Positions 18,649 to 27,837 of a DNA stretch of 64,000 nt are shown here, piece by piece (position 1 is the first letter of the stretch; every line of letters begins with the position of its first letter). This DNA is from an uncultured Bacteroidales bacterium (lineage in GTDB: Bacteria; Bacteroidota; Bacteroidia; Bacteroidales; UBA4417): NCBI GenBank assembly GCA_903879715.1, contig CAIRMR010000107.1, positions 1 to 64,000 on the forward strand, written 5' to 3'. The notes under the pieces were generated by a model. That model was not told the DNA's origin and ran no database searches. It worked only from the letters and a program-made list of their open reading frames with translations. Position numbers and translations under genes: made by a program.

Positions 18649-21375
18649 ATGAAACAAACTTTTCAGTTCACTTTATTATTCGCTATTCTGCTGTTCATAA
18701 GCATCGGAAACACCTTTGCCGCTGTTAAAACCGAAGTAAAACAACTAATCTGCGAGTATCACACCAACCCTATGGGCATTGATATTCAAAAGCCCAGGTT
18801 AAGCTGGCAGATCAGCTCTGCCGAAGAAAATATTCTTCAGACAGCTTACGAAATAAAGGTGACCGATCAGACTCCAAAAGGCAAACTCCTGTGGACATCG
18901 GGAAAAGTGAATTCGGATCAATCCGTTAATGTAGCTTACCAGGGCCCGGAATTAAAATCGATGCAGCGTGTTTACTGGCAGGTTCGGATCTGGGACAACA
19001 AAGGAAAAGCTACTGAATGGAGTGCTCCTTCATTTTGGGAAATGGGAATCATGGAACCCGGATCATGGAAGGCTTCGTGGATAGAATTTCCATCCGAAAC
19101 TGAAGTAAAAGGATCAAAACCAGCCCAGTATTTCAGAAAGGATTTTTCAACCGGAAAGAAGATTAAATCTGCCCGGGTTTATGTTACTTCGCTGGGCCTT
19201 TATCAATTGTTTCTGAATGGTAAAAAGGTTGGCACTGATCTGTTTACTCCTGGTTGGACGAGTTACAAAAACCGTCTTCAATATCAAACCTATGATGTTA
19301 CTTCAATAATCCAAAATAAAAATTCAATAGGAGCAATAGTAGGTGACGGCTGGTACCGCGGCAATATCGGATGGGGTAACGAAAATGGATATTATGGAAG
19401 TAAGCTTGCCCTTCTGGCTCAGCTTCAGATCAATTATACCGATGGCACCGCTGAAATTATCGGAACCGACCAAAACTGGAAAGTATCAACCGGACCAATC
19501 ATTGAATCAGACATTTACAACGGCGAAACATATGATGCGCGTAAAGAAATGCCGGGTTGGGCAGCTACCGGATTCGATGATAGTAAATGGGGAAAAGCTG
19601 CTGTTGTTGATCAGTCAAAGAAAATATTGATTGCACCCCAGGGTTCGGTAGTGAAAGCTATCGAAGAAATTAAGCCGGTAAAACTCATCACTACTCCAAA
19701 AGGTGAAACAGTTCTGGATATGGGTCAGAATATGGTAGGTTGGACACGACTGAAAGTGAAGGGAAATAAAGGGGATAAGATAACTTTGAAATTTGCCGAA
19801 GTCCTCACCAAAGAAGGAAATTTTTATACCGACAACCTGCGTAGCGCAAAATGTACAGATGTTTATATCCTGAAAGGTGAAGGCGAAGAAATTTATGAAC
19901 CACATTTCACTTTTCACGGCTTCCGTTTCGTACAGATCGTAGGACTTTCTGCGCCTCCATCTCTTGATCAGATAACAGGGGTGGTAATACATTCCGACAT
20001 GAAACCTACCGGTTCGTTCAGCTGTTCCGAGCCTCTCATCAATCAGCTTCAGCACAATATTCAATGGGGGCAGAAAGGTAATTTCCTGGATGTCCCGACC
20101 GATTGTCCACAGCGCGACGAGCGTTTGGGATGGACCGGCGATGCACAGGTTTTCAGCATGACTGCCGCTTTCAATTTTGATGTGGCACCATTCTATACCA
20201 AATGGTTAGGCGATGTAACAGCCGACCAATTACCTAACGGGCGGGTTCCTCATGTTATTCCTGATGTGCTGAAAGGTGACGGAGGAGCAACTGCGTGGGC
20301 CGATGCTTCTGTTGTTGTTCCATGGACTATGTACCAGGTATATGGCGATCAGCGGATATTGGAAGTTCAGTATCCGAGCATGAAAGCATGGGTTGAATAC
20401 ATGAAAAACAGGGCAGGGGATGATCTGCTCTGGACTGGGGACCAGCATTTTGGTGATTGGCTGGCATTTGCTACAAACAATTCCGATTATCCTGGCGCAA
20501 CTACCGAAAAAGATCTGATAGCCACGGCATACTTTTCTTATTCCTCAGGATTGTTAAGTAAGACAGCTGCAATAATCGGGCAAACAGAGGATGTAAAACG
20601 ATATGCAAAACTGTCGGATGATGTTAGAAAAGCTTTTATCCTTGAATTTGTTACACCTTCCGGACGCCTGGTTTCACACACGCAAACTGCCTATTCGCTT
20701 GCATTGGCGTTTAATCTTCTACCTGAAAATCTGATTCCGAAGGCAGCCGCATTCCTGGCCGATGATGTGAAGAAATTTGGCCATCTTACCACTGGTTTTG
20801 TCGGAACACCACTGTTATGCAAAACTCTTTCAGCAAACGGATACGATGAGTTAGCTTTTAAGCTTCTGAACCGTAAGGAATACCCGTCATGGCTTTACCC
20901 GGTTACCCAGGGCGCTACCACCATCTGGGAACGCTGGGACGGGCAAAAACCCGACGGATCATTCCAGGATGTAGGAATGAACAGCTTTAACCATTATGCT
21001 TACGGGGCAATAGGCGAATGGCTGTATCATTATGTGGCCGGCATGGATATCGATCCTGAAAATCCTGGCTACAAACATATTTTACTGGCACCTCATCCGG
21101 GCGGTGGCTTAACTCATGCCAGTGCCGAATTCCTTTCTCTCTACGGGAAAATAAAGTCGGCATGGAAAATGGATGGAAACGACTTCGTTTATGAAGTCGC
21201 AATTCCGGCAAATACAACCGCAACCGTTTCTTTACCTGGTGCTAAAAGCGGGCAACTGACAATGAACACACAGCCGCTTACAGCTTCAGCAAAAGAAAGT
21301 TTAAAACAATCCGAAAAAGGTGTCACGTTAACTATCGGATCAGGAAACTATACGTTCAGGTATCCCTTGAAATAG
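18649..21375 (+). CDS. GH78 alpha-L-rhamnosidase, RDERLGWTGD type
   Basis: A 908-residue secreted rhamnosidase with a signal peptide ending 'GNTFA'. The N-terminal domain ('LICEYHTNPMGIDIQKPRLS') matches the start of the first GH78. The catalytic barrel carries the common GH78 signature D485-C-P-Q-R-D-E491-R-L-G-W-T-G-D498 and, later, 'TIWERWDG' with the presumed general base. It removes terminal alpha-L-rhamnose. It lies between rhaM and the SorE-like gene, so hydrolysis and catabolism of rhamnose are genetically linked here. A possible separate promoter and operator precede it. Confidence 0.95.
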   Translation: MKQTFQFTLLFAILLFISIGNTFAAVKTEVKQLICEYHTNPMGIDIQKPRLSWQISSAEENILQTAYEIKVTDQTPKGKLLWTSGKVNSDQSVNVAYQGPELKSMQRVYWQVRIWDNKGKATEWSAPSFWEMGIMEPGSWKASWIEFPSETEVKGSKPAQYFRKDFSTGKKIKSARVYVTSLGLYQLFLNGKKVGTDLFTPGWTSYKNRLQYQTYDVTSIIQNKNSIGAIVGDGWYRGNIGWGNENGYYGSKLALLAQLQINYTDGTAEIIGTDQNWKVSTGPIIESDIYNGETYDARKEMPGWAATGFDDSKWGKAAVVDQSKKILIAPQGSVVKAIEEIKPVKLITTPKGETVLDMGQNMVGWTRLKVKGNKGDKITLKFAEVLTKEGNFYTDNLRSAKCTDVYILKGEGEEIYEPHFTFHGFRFVQIVGLSAPPSLDQITGVVIHSDMKPTGSFSCSEPLINQLQHNIQWGQKGNFLDVPTDCPQRDERLGWTGDAQVFSMTAAFNFDVAPFYTKWLGDVTADQLPNGRVPHVIPDVLKGDGGATAWADASVVVPWTMYQVYGDQRILEVQYPSMKAWVEYMKNRAGDDLLWTGDQHFGDWLAFATNNSDYPGATTEKDLIATAYFSYSSGLLSKTAAIIGQTEDVKRYAKLSDDVRKAFILEFVTPSGRLVSHTQTAYSLALAFNLLPENLIPKAAAFLADDVKKFGHLTTGFVGTPLLCKTLSANGYDELAFKLLNRKEYPSWLYPVTQGATTIWERWDGQKPDGSFQDVGMNSFNHYAYGAIGEWLYHYVAGMDIDPENPGYKHILLAPHPGGGLTHASAEFLSLYGKIKSAWKMDGNDFVYEVAIPANTTATVSLPGAKSGQLTMNTQPLTASAKESLKQSEKGVTLTIGSGNYTFRYPLK

Positions 21376-21505
21376 GAAATTAAAGGCCTGCAGTTGCAGA
21401 TCCTTTCGTTCGACCATCTAAATAAGGTTTCAGAGATTTTGAAACTGAATGTTCTTGATAAAGCATTAAGAATGACTGAAATATCTAATAATTAATTTTG
21501 TGAAC

Positions 21506-22768
21506 ATGAAAACCAAAGCAGTAAGAATATATGGGAAAGACGATCTCAGGTTAGAGGAATTTGATTTGCCTGAGATGAAAGATGATGAGATATATGCGGA
21601 GGTAATCTCCGACAGTATATGCATGTCATCATACAAAGCAACCAAGCAGGGTTCCGACCACAAGCGCATTCCTGATGACATACATATTAATCCGACCATT
21701 ATCGGGCACGAATTCAGCGGGATTATAAAATCTGTTGGCAAAAAATGGCAGCACCAGTTTAAGTCCGGCGATAAATTCTCCATTCAGCCAGCAATGAATT
21801 ACAAAGGAAGCCTCGACGCGCCTGGTTATTCATTCCGCTGGATTGGCGGCGATGCAACCCATGTGCTTATTCCCGGTTCGGTTATGGAAATGGAATGCCT
21901 GTTGCCTTTTAACGGGAAAGAGTTTTTCCTAGCTTCGCTGGCAGAGCCTATGTCGTGCGTTATCGGGGCTTTTCACGCCAACTACCACACACGTTCGGGT
22001 TCGTACGTGCATGAAATGGGTATTAAAGAAGGAGGTAATCTGGCTATCCTGGCAGGCGTTGGCCCGATGGGTTTGGCTGCTATCGATTATGCGCTTCACT
22101 GCGATCGCAAACCGGGGCTGATGGTTGTTACCGATATTGATCAGACCCGCCTTGACAGGGCAGCCAAACTGCACACTTCGGAAGAAGCTGCCCGCGAAGG
22201 GATTAAGCTGATCTATGTGAACACTTCAAATTCTTCAACAGCAGTTGAGGAGCTTAAATCACTAACGGGTGGCGCAGGCTACGACGATGTATTTGTTTTT
22301 GCTCCTGTGAAACCGGTTGTTGAACAGGCCGATCAGATACTGGGTTTCGACGGCTGCCTCAATTTCTTCGCAGGTCCTTCCAATCCTGAATTTAAGGCAG
22401 AATTTAATTTTTATAATGTTCATTATGCCTTCACTCACCTGGTGGGCACAAGCGGCGGTAATACCGATGATATGCGCGAAGCACTTAAACTGATGGCTGA
22501 AGGAAGAATTAACCCGGCTGGCATGATCACCCATATAGGCGGACTTGATGCGGTGATTGAAACCACAAAGCATTTGCCGGATATCCCCGGAGGGAAAAAA
22601 TTGATTTATACCCATAAGAAATTTCCCCTTGTGGCTCTGGATCAGCTTTCGGTGAAAAGCCAGGAATTTCCTTTTATGGCTGAACTGGATAAAATGGTTA
22701 AAAATAATGAAGGATTATGGTCGCTTGAGGCAGAAAAGTACCTGATGGAAAATGCGCCTAATATCTGA
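21506..22768 (+). CDS. SorE-like medium-chain dehydrogenase
   Basis: A medium-chain dehydrogenase/reductase of 420 residues from ATG 21506; a GTG two codons upstream is possible. 'NPTIIGHEFSGIIKSVG' is the catalytic-zinc region and 'NLAILAGVGPMGLAAIDYAL' the Rossmann nucleotide site. The four-cysteine structural-zinc lobe of ordinary zinc alcohol dehydrogenases is absent and replaced by 'AMNYKGSLDAPGYSFRWIGG', as in L-sorbose-1-phosphate reductase. The true substrate is unknown; a ketose or deoxyketose phosphate is plausible given the rhamnose neighbours. A TAATTTTG (21493-21500) just upstream resembles a -7 element and would give a very short leader. A strong terminator follows. Confidence 0.75.
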   Translation: MKTKAVRIYGKDDLRLEEFDLPEMKDDEIYAEVISDSICMSSYKATKQGSDHKRIPDDIHINPTIIGHEFSGIIKSVGKKWQHQFKSGDKFSIQPAMNYKGSLDAPGYSFRWIGGDATHVLIPGSVMEMECLLPFNGKEFFLASLAEPMSCVIGAFHANYHTRSGSYVHEMGIKEGGNLAILAGVGPMGLAAIDYALHCDRKPGLMVVTDIDQTRLDRAAKLHTSEEAAREGIKLIYVNTSNSSTAVEELKSLTGGAGYDDVFVFAPVKPVVEQADQILGFDGCLNFFAGPSNPEFKAEFNFYNVHYAFTHLVGTSGGNTDDMREALKLMAEGRINPAGMITHIGGLDAVIETTKHLPDIPGGKKLIYTHKKFPLVALDQLSVKSQEFPFMAELDKMVKNNEGLWSLEAEKYLMENAPNI

Positions 22769-22807
22769 AACTAAGAATAAAGCTTCCTATGTAATTAGTT
22801 ATTATTA

Positions 22808-22850
22808 GCAATAAGCCCTGTTCCATTCAGAACAGGGCTTATTGCTGTTT
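22808..22850. terminator. Bidirectional terminator between convergent genes
   Basis: A perfect 16-bp stem, GCAATAAGCCCTGTTC against its complement, with a 6-base loop (22824-22829), followed by TGTTT. It separates the + strand SorE-like gene from the - strand block starting at 22985. Confidence 0.85.
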
Positions 22851-22984
22851 AAGTGAGAAGCAGATTTATATGAGATATAGTTTTTCTTATTCAGGCTAAA
22901 TTCAGCATCAAAGTATGGGATTTTTTGTTTTCAGCTTCTTAATCCGCTTTCTCATACTTTCTCATGTTTTTATTGAATTTGACT

Positions 22985-23611
22985 TTATTTAGCTTTACTC
23001 CTCGATTTCTGTCCCAGGTAACCGCCGTGATGCCGTTTAGCGTAATCAGCGTTTGTGAAACCAATTTTCTTCATTTCCAGCACCACCAGTATATCGCCGA
23101 TCACGGTCATCATTGTTGTTGAGGTTGTTGGTGTTAAACCAAGAGCACAGACTTCCTTTGGATTTCCTGTAAAAATGCTTACTTCGGCAATTTTAGGAAG
23201 TTCACTGTCAGGATTACCTGTAATTACAATCAGTGGAACCTTTTCGTAAAGGTTATGAGTTAATTCAACCAATTCGATGATTTCACGGGTTTTGCCCGAA
23301 TTGGAAAGAACCACAAGAACATCATTCGCGCGGATAACACCAAGATCACCATGCTGCGCTTCGCTGGGATGAAGAAATATAGCAGGGGTTCCGGTAGAGC
23401 TGAGAGTTGTAGCAATATTTGCAGCTATCTGGCCGGCTTTCCCCATTCCGCTTGCAATTACTTTGCCACCTTCCTTATGAACTTTTTGATAAATCAGATC
23501 CACAGCTTGCATGTAACTTTCCGAAACAGGAATATTCCGAATAGCTTCAGACTCCTGTTTCAGAAGGTTAACAATTTCATTTAAAACTTCAGAATGTTCT
23601 GACATGCGCAA
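22985..23611 (-). CDS. SIS-domain sugar-phosphate isomerase
   Basis: A 208-residue single SIS domain: 'GGKVIASGMGKAGQIAANIA', 'STGTPAIFLHPSEAQHGDLG' and 'DVLVVLSNSGKT'. It resembles the isomerase half of arabinose-5-phosphate isomerase (KdsD/KpsF) but lacks the C-terminal CBS pair, so it is about 120 residues shorter; 6-phospho-3-hexuloisomerase is the other possibility. It should interconvert an aldose and ketose phosphate. Its start lies 3 bp from the transaldolase stop, so the two are almost certainly translated from one mRNA. It is the last gene of the - strand run. Confidence 0.8.
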   Translation of the reverse strand: MRMSEHSEVLNEIVNLLKQESEAIRNIPVSESYMQAVDLIYQKVHKEGGKVIASGMGKAGQIAANIATTLSSTGTPAIFLHPSEAQHGDLGVIRANDVLVVLSNSGKTREIIELVELTHNLYEKVPLIVITGNPDSELPKIAEVSIFTGNPKEVCALGLTPTTSTTMMTVIGDILVVLEMKKIGFTNADYAKRHHGGYLGQKSRSKAK

Positions 23612-23614
23612 AGG

Positions 23615-24571
23615 CTAAAGTTTAGCAGCAATAAATTTCTCCAGTTTAACCAGGTCTTCGGCAAATTTGCGGATACCTTCCGAAAGTTTTTCAACAGCCA
23701 TAGCTTCTTCATTATGCATCCAGCGGAAAGCTTTCTCGTCGAGGTGTATTTGCTGAATATCCATGTTTTTTGAGTTTTCAGGATCCAGTTTTCGCAGGAG
23801 TTCACCCTGGGTGTTTTCGAGTTCAGCAAGTAAATTCGGCGATATAGTCAACAGGTCGCAGCCTGCCAGCTCAATGATTTCAGCGATATTGCGAAAACTG
23901 GCACCCATTACTTCAGTGTTATAACCAAACTTTTTGTAATAGTTATAGATGTAATTCACGGATAATACTCCCGGATCTTCAATGGAAGGTATTGAATCGA
24001 CTCCACGGTCTTTTTTATACCAATCATAAATTCTACCTACGAAAGGAGAAATAAGCTGAACCTTTGCTTCGGCACATGCGATGGCCTGGGCTTTGCTGAA
24101 AAGCAGCGTGAGATTGTTATGAATTCCTTCCTTCTCAAGTTCTTCAGCCGCTTTAATACCTTCCCATGTGCTGGCCAGCTTAATCAATATTTTCTCGCGG
24201 GAGATACCGTTGCTTTCGTAAAGACCAATAATCTTGTGGGCTTTGTCGAGGCTACCCTGGATATCAAATGAAAGCCGCGCATCTACTTCGGTTGAAACCC
24301 TTCTTGGTACGATTTTTAATATTTCCAACCCAAAATTTACTGCAAGCATATCCATGCTTTCTGACAGTTTTGATTCGAAGGCACTGCCCTTTTTTCTGCC
24401 ATATTCCACGGCGGCTTCAACAAGGTGAGCATACTCCGGTTTCTGGGAGGCTGCATAGATCAGTGAAGGATTTGTTGTTCCGTCAATGGGTTTGAATTGC
24501 ACATAGCTTTCAAAATCACCGCTATCAGCAACTACTTGCGTATATTGCTTTAACTGTTCAAGAAGATTCAT
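23615..24571 (-). CDS. tal: Transaldolase, TalB type
   Basis: A 318-residue classical transaldolase, the length of E. coli TalB (317). '[10 protein letters not shown]' near the start and the Schiff-base lysine region '[20 protein letters not shown]' are diagnostic, and '[14 protein letters not shown]' contributes the phosphate site. It moves a dihydroxyacetone unit between sugar phosphates in the non-oxidative pentose phosphate pathway. It sits beside a second, FSA-type member of the same superfamily and a SIS isomerase; transketolase is encoded 14 kb away. Confidence 0.95.
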   Translation of the reverse strand: MNLLEQLKQYTQVVADSGDFESYVQFKPIDGTTNPSLIYAASQKPEYAHLVEAAVEYGRKKGSAFESKLSESMDMLAVNFGLEILKIVPRRVSTEVDARLSFDIQGSLDKAHKIIGLYESNGISREKILIKLASTWEGIKAAEELEKEGIHNNLTLLFSKAQAIACAEAKVQLISPFVGRIYDWYKKDRGVDSIPSIEDPGVLSVNYIYNYYKKFGYNTEVMGASFRNIAEIIELAGCDLLTISPNLLAELENTQGELLRKLDPENSKNMDIQQIHLDEKAFRWMHNEEAMAVEKLSEGIRKFAEDLVKLEKFIAAKL

Positions 24572-24744
24572 TTTACTGTTTTTAAAGGTTAAAATATATT
24601 GATTTATTGAGTGTAAGTTTTATTATTCCGCTGCCTTAAAGATGGATTGAAAAAGAGGATTGGATCGATTTTTATTTAAGTGAATGTCGAAAAATTATGA
24701 AAACTGAATTGGACCATGTAAAATCCAACCAACAACAATCTTCA

Positions 24745-25410
24745 TTAAAACTCGATATCGTAAAGCCCTTCGGCATCAATCTCAAACTGTTTTACCCCGA
24801 TATCGGTCATTGGGTGTTTGATAAGCTGATGCAGTAGTTCGGAACTGATGGTTGCTGAATGTGAGCCGGCCATACTGACACGGTAAATCTGGTCGACAGT
24901 TTTAAAACTGGCTGCCAACACTTTGCCTTTCAGTCCATAATTTGCAATATTCTGAACGATATCACCCACAACTTCAATACCGTGCGAAGATATGTTATCC
25001 AAACGGCTTACGTAAGGTGCCACAAAATCAGCACCGGCTTTCATTGCTACCAATGCCTGCTGCTGGGTAAAAATAGCAGTAGCGGTAACATTGATACCGG
25101 CATCCTTCAGGATTCGCATAGCTTTGTAGCCATTAGCTGTTACAGGGATTTTGGCATAAAAATTATCGCCGAAATCGAAAAAGCTGCGGTACTTTTTAGC
25201 TTCACGTACCATGTCTTCTGATTCAGCGGAAATCATTTGAACGTGCACCATTCCGGTACCAACCAATTCCTGGATACCAGCAATAGCTTCCGAAAGTTTG
25301 TGCCCGGCATGACTAAGGATAGTTGGGTTGGTAGTTACTCCCTCCAGTGGAAAAAAATTGTACAGCTCCCGAAGTTCCTCCAGGCTGGCTGTATCGGCCA
25401 TGTATATCAT
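24745..25410 (-). CDS. FSA/TalC-type transaldolase or fructose-6-phosphate aldolase
   Basis: A 221-residue member of the short transaldolase subfamily. 'MADTASLEELREL' and 'GVTTNPTILSHAG' mark the start, the Schiff-base lysine is in 'NFYAKIPVTANGYKAM', and 'VTATAIFTQQQALVAMKAGA' and 'VAPYVSRLDN' follow. Members act as transaldolases or as fructose-6-phosphate aldolases giving dihydroxyacetone and glyceraldehyde-3-P; the sequence alone does not separate these. Having both this and a TalB-type enzyme side by side suggests that this one has a dedicated substrate from the local catabolic pathway. Confidence 0.88.
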   Translation of the reverse strand: MIYMADTASLEELRELYNFFPLEGVTTNPTILSHAGHKLSEAIAGIQELVGTGMVHVQMISAESEDMVREAKKYRSFFDFGDNFYAKIPVTANGYKAMRILKDAGINVTATAIFTQQQALVAMKAGADFVAPYVSRLDNISSHGIEVVGDIVQNIANYGLKGKVLAASFKTVDQIYRVSMAGSHSATISSELLHQLIKHPMTDIGVKQFEIDAEGLYDIEF

Positions 25411-25440
25411 ATAATTTTAGTTTATAAATGAATTTTTAAA

Positions 25441-25566
25441 TTGTTTGAAGGTAAAGGTATAGGTAAAGGTAAAGTAGTGCCCCCTTAACTTCCTCAATAT
25501 CAATTTCAATATCGGAATCAATCTCATCCTTAGCCCCAACTTCAGCCCAACCTCAACCTCAACCTA
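25441..25566. repeat. Low-complexity intergenic tracts
   Basis: The gap between two - strand genes holds a purine-rich run of GGTAAA/GGTATA hexamers (25447-25472) and a run of CAACCT hexamers just before 25566. Both look like slippage products. I see no gene here. Confidence 0.6.
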
Positions 25567-25574
25567 CTCCATTA

Positions 25575-27545
25575 CTAGTTCAGCATATTCTGTCCTCCGG
25601 TTACAGGAACAGCCTGCCCGGTTTCGTATTCCTGTTCGATGATGTAGTATACGGCACGCATCACATCAAGCGGGGTACATCCACGGCCTGCCGGAACCTG
25701 TGCTTCATAGAAGCGTTTTACATCATCCAGTGTTTTAGCGCCTGGCACTTTACCTGCACGCAGATACTGTACAAACAGTCCGTTTTCAGGATCAGCCCAC
25801 AGCGGACCATCAAAAAAGTTACCCGGACAAACGGAATTAACCTTAATTCCGGAAGGCATCAATTCCAAGGCAAACGACTGTGTAAGGCCTATTCCGCCGA
25901 ATTTGCCACCGGCGTAAGCAAAATTCCGGTTACTGCCTTTTAATCCGGATTTTGAATTGATCTGGATGATATCGGTAAAATAACCTGGTTTATATTTATT
26001 CTGGATCTTCATTACTGCCGAAGCATATTTTGTACAAAGGAAATAAGCAGAGTAGTTCACTTTGGTCATCAGTTCGAAGGTTTCAGGTGTCATTTCGTCC
26101 AAACCACCGGCACGTAATATTCCGGCATTGCTGATGAGAATATCAAGGCCACCAAATTCGCAAACGGTTTGAAAAACCAGATTCTCAACCGATGCGGCAT
26201 TCGATACATCGGCTTTCACAAAAAATGCCTTATTCTTGCCTTTGCCGCTGTTAAGCGATTCTGCAAATTCTTTTCCTTTTTCTTCATTCAGATCGGCAAT
26301 AACCACGTTGGCACCATTTTCCATCAGGTTCTCAACAATGCCTGCGCCAAATCCCTGGGCACCTCCTGTTACAATTGCGATTTTCCTATCTGCACGGCCC
26401 GCTGTAGCTCCCATTGAAAGGGCAAGGCGGTATTGTTCAACTTCCCATGTATCGATAAACTGAACCTGGCTTGGAGTCATAGGGCTTTGGCCGCCAAATT
26501 TTTCGGAATACAGGCTGACCAGGCAAGTATCGTTCATCACTTCTTCGAGGGTCGCGACGCCAAGGGCATTGTCGCTAGCCAGAACACAGCCAATACCCTT
26601 GATGCAAATGATTTTCGGAGTTTTGGGCTGGGTTTTGATATACGTTTCAATTTTTGTAGATAGTTCACTCAGCAAAGCATCCGTATCACCATTATACTCA
26701 GCATAAAGGAATGATGAATTACAGTATACAATCCCATCAGGAATAAAAGGATTAGCAATTTTCTGATATTCGGATTCTGATGAGAGGAAATGTTCGTAGT
26801 ATGAATTATTTAAAACTTTAAGCGTTTTCAACCCATTGCCCGACAACATCATCCGTATAGCCGGGATCACTTTTGCAGCAGCCGGATCAACAGGTAAGTT
26901 TATCAGATCAGGAATCTTGCCGATAGATGCAGCAAGTTTATCAATTACCTTATCATATAGCTTGTGGATTTCGGCAATGCTGTCAGCAGCTACAAAGATG
27001 CCATGATTCTGCAGCAGGATTATTTGTGGCTCAATACCTGTACGTTCACGGTAAGCATTTACGCGGTTCTGAACTTCTTTAAATAATATATATCCCGGAT
27101 CGACATAAGGCACAAAGATAACGTCGTCGCCAAACAGTATTGAGGTTCGTATTTCAGCATCTTTGCTGCACATCAAGCCGTTTACTTTGGTGCTATGTGT
27201 ATGAACCACAAAATGGAAAGCCATCAAATCGTGTAGAGAAGTTTCGACCGACGGACGCTGTCCTTTTTCGGGATGAACACGTGAATTAAGTAAATCGGTT
27301 TTAATCTGATTCTCGCGTTCCATCGCATCGCCGGAATATGTTTTTTCGGAAATCAAATGAAGCATTTTCCGATCGAGTTGAGCAAATCCTGACTCATCTA
27401 TAGTGGCCAGGCTGGATCCGCTTGCTTTAATGTATATATGACTTTCGTCTTTAAACGAAGTGTTGCCGCCACCGGCTATAACAAAGTCCTTCTTCTGTCC
27501 GTAAAAACGTGATATTTCGATTAATTCCTGAATTTCGGGTTTCAT
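25575..27545 (-). CDS. rhaEW: Bifunctional L-rhamnulose-1-phosphate aldolase / L-lactaldehyde dehydrogenase
   Basis: A two-domain fusion of 656 residues from the Met at 27545, which opens the family's usual 'MKPEIQELIEIS'; a longer frame reaches 27614 but adds only a low-complexity stretch. The N-terminal class II aldolase domain (about 1-375) has 'AGGGNTSFK' and the zinc histidines in 'VVHTHS' and 'LLQNHG'. The C-terminal short-chain dehydrogenase (about 395-656) has 'IAIVTGGAQGFGAG' and the catalytic Y-A-G-G-K. The fusion type is known from rhamnose pathways lacking RhaD: it cleaves rhamnulose-1-P to DHAP and L-lactaldehyde and oxidises the latter to L-lactate. It completes the pathway begun by rhaA. 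Confidence 0.92.
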   Translation of the reverse strand: MKPEIQELIEISRFYGQKKDFVIAGGGNTSFKDESHIYIKASGSSLATIDESGFAQLDRKMLHLISEKTYSGDAMERENQIKTDLLNSRVHPEKGQRPSVETSLHDLMAFHFVVHTHSTKVNGLMCSKDAEIRTSILFGDDVIFVPYVDPGYILFKEVQNRVNAYRERTGIEPQIILLQNHGIFVAADSIAEIHKLYDKVIDKLAASIGKIPDLINLPVDPAAAKVIPAIRMMLSGNGLKTLKVLNNSYYEHFLSSESEYQKIANPFIPDGIVYCNSSFLYAEYNGDTDALLSELSTKIETYIKTQPKTPKIICIKGIGCVLASDNALGVATLEEVMNDTCLVSLYSEKFGGQSPMTPSQVQFIDTWEVEQYRLALSMGATAGRADRKIAIVTGGAQGFGAGIVENLMENGANVVIADLNEEKGKEFAESLNSGKGKNKAFFVKADVSNAASVENLVFQTVCEFGGLDILISNAGILRAGGLDEMTPETFELMTKVNYSAYFLCTKYASAVMKIQNKYKPGYFTDIIQINSKSGLKGSNRNFAYAGGKFGGIGLTQSFALELMPSGIKVNSVCPGNFFDGPLWADPENGLFVQYLRAGKVPGAKTLDDVKRFYEAQVPAGRGCTPLDVMRAVYYIIEQEYETGQAVPVTGGQNMLN

Positions 27546-27720
27546 GATTATTATTTTAATGTTCAAAGTTCTCTTGTTCAAATGTTCAAAGTTGTTCAAA
27601 TGCTTCGCGTTCAAAGATTCAACGGTTTCATGTCATAATTTCCAATACAAATCCAAACTTGTCTACGTTAAGCCTCCACGGGGTTTGGGGTTACTCGTTA
27701 ACTCAAATGTTCAAAAGAAC

Positions 27721-27793
27721 TATTTTCTATTTCCCCATTTCCCATTTCTCTATTTCTCCATTTTTCTATTTCCCCATTTTCTATTTCCTTTCA
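27721..27793. repeat. Pyrimidine-rich tandem repeat
   Basis: Several imperfect copies of CTATTTCYCCATTT follow one another between rhaEW and the PHP gene. The upstream part of the gap also carries repeated TTCAAA words. This is probably neutral slippage; no gene or terminator is evident. Confidence 0.6.
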
Positions 27794-27837
27794 AAATTCA
27801 AGATTCAAAGGCACTGGCTGGTGAATTTCATGTAACA

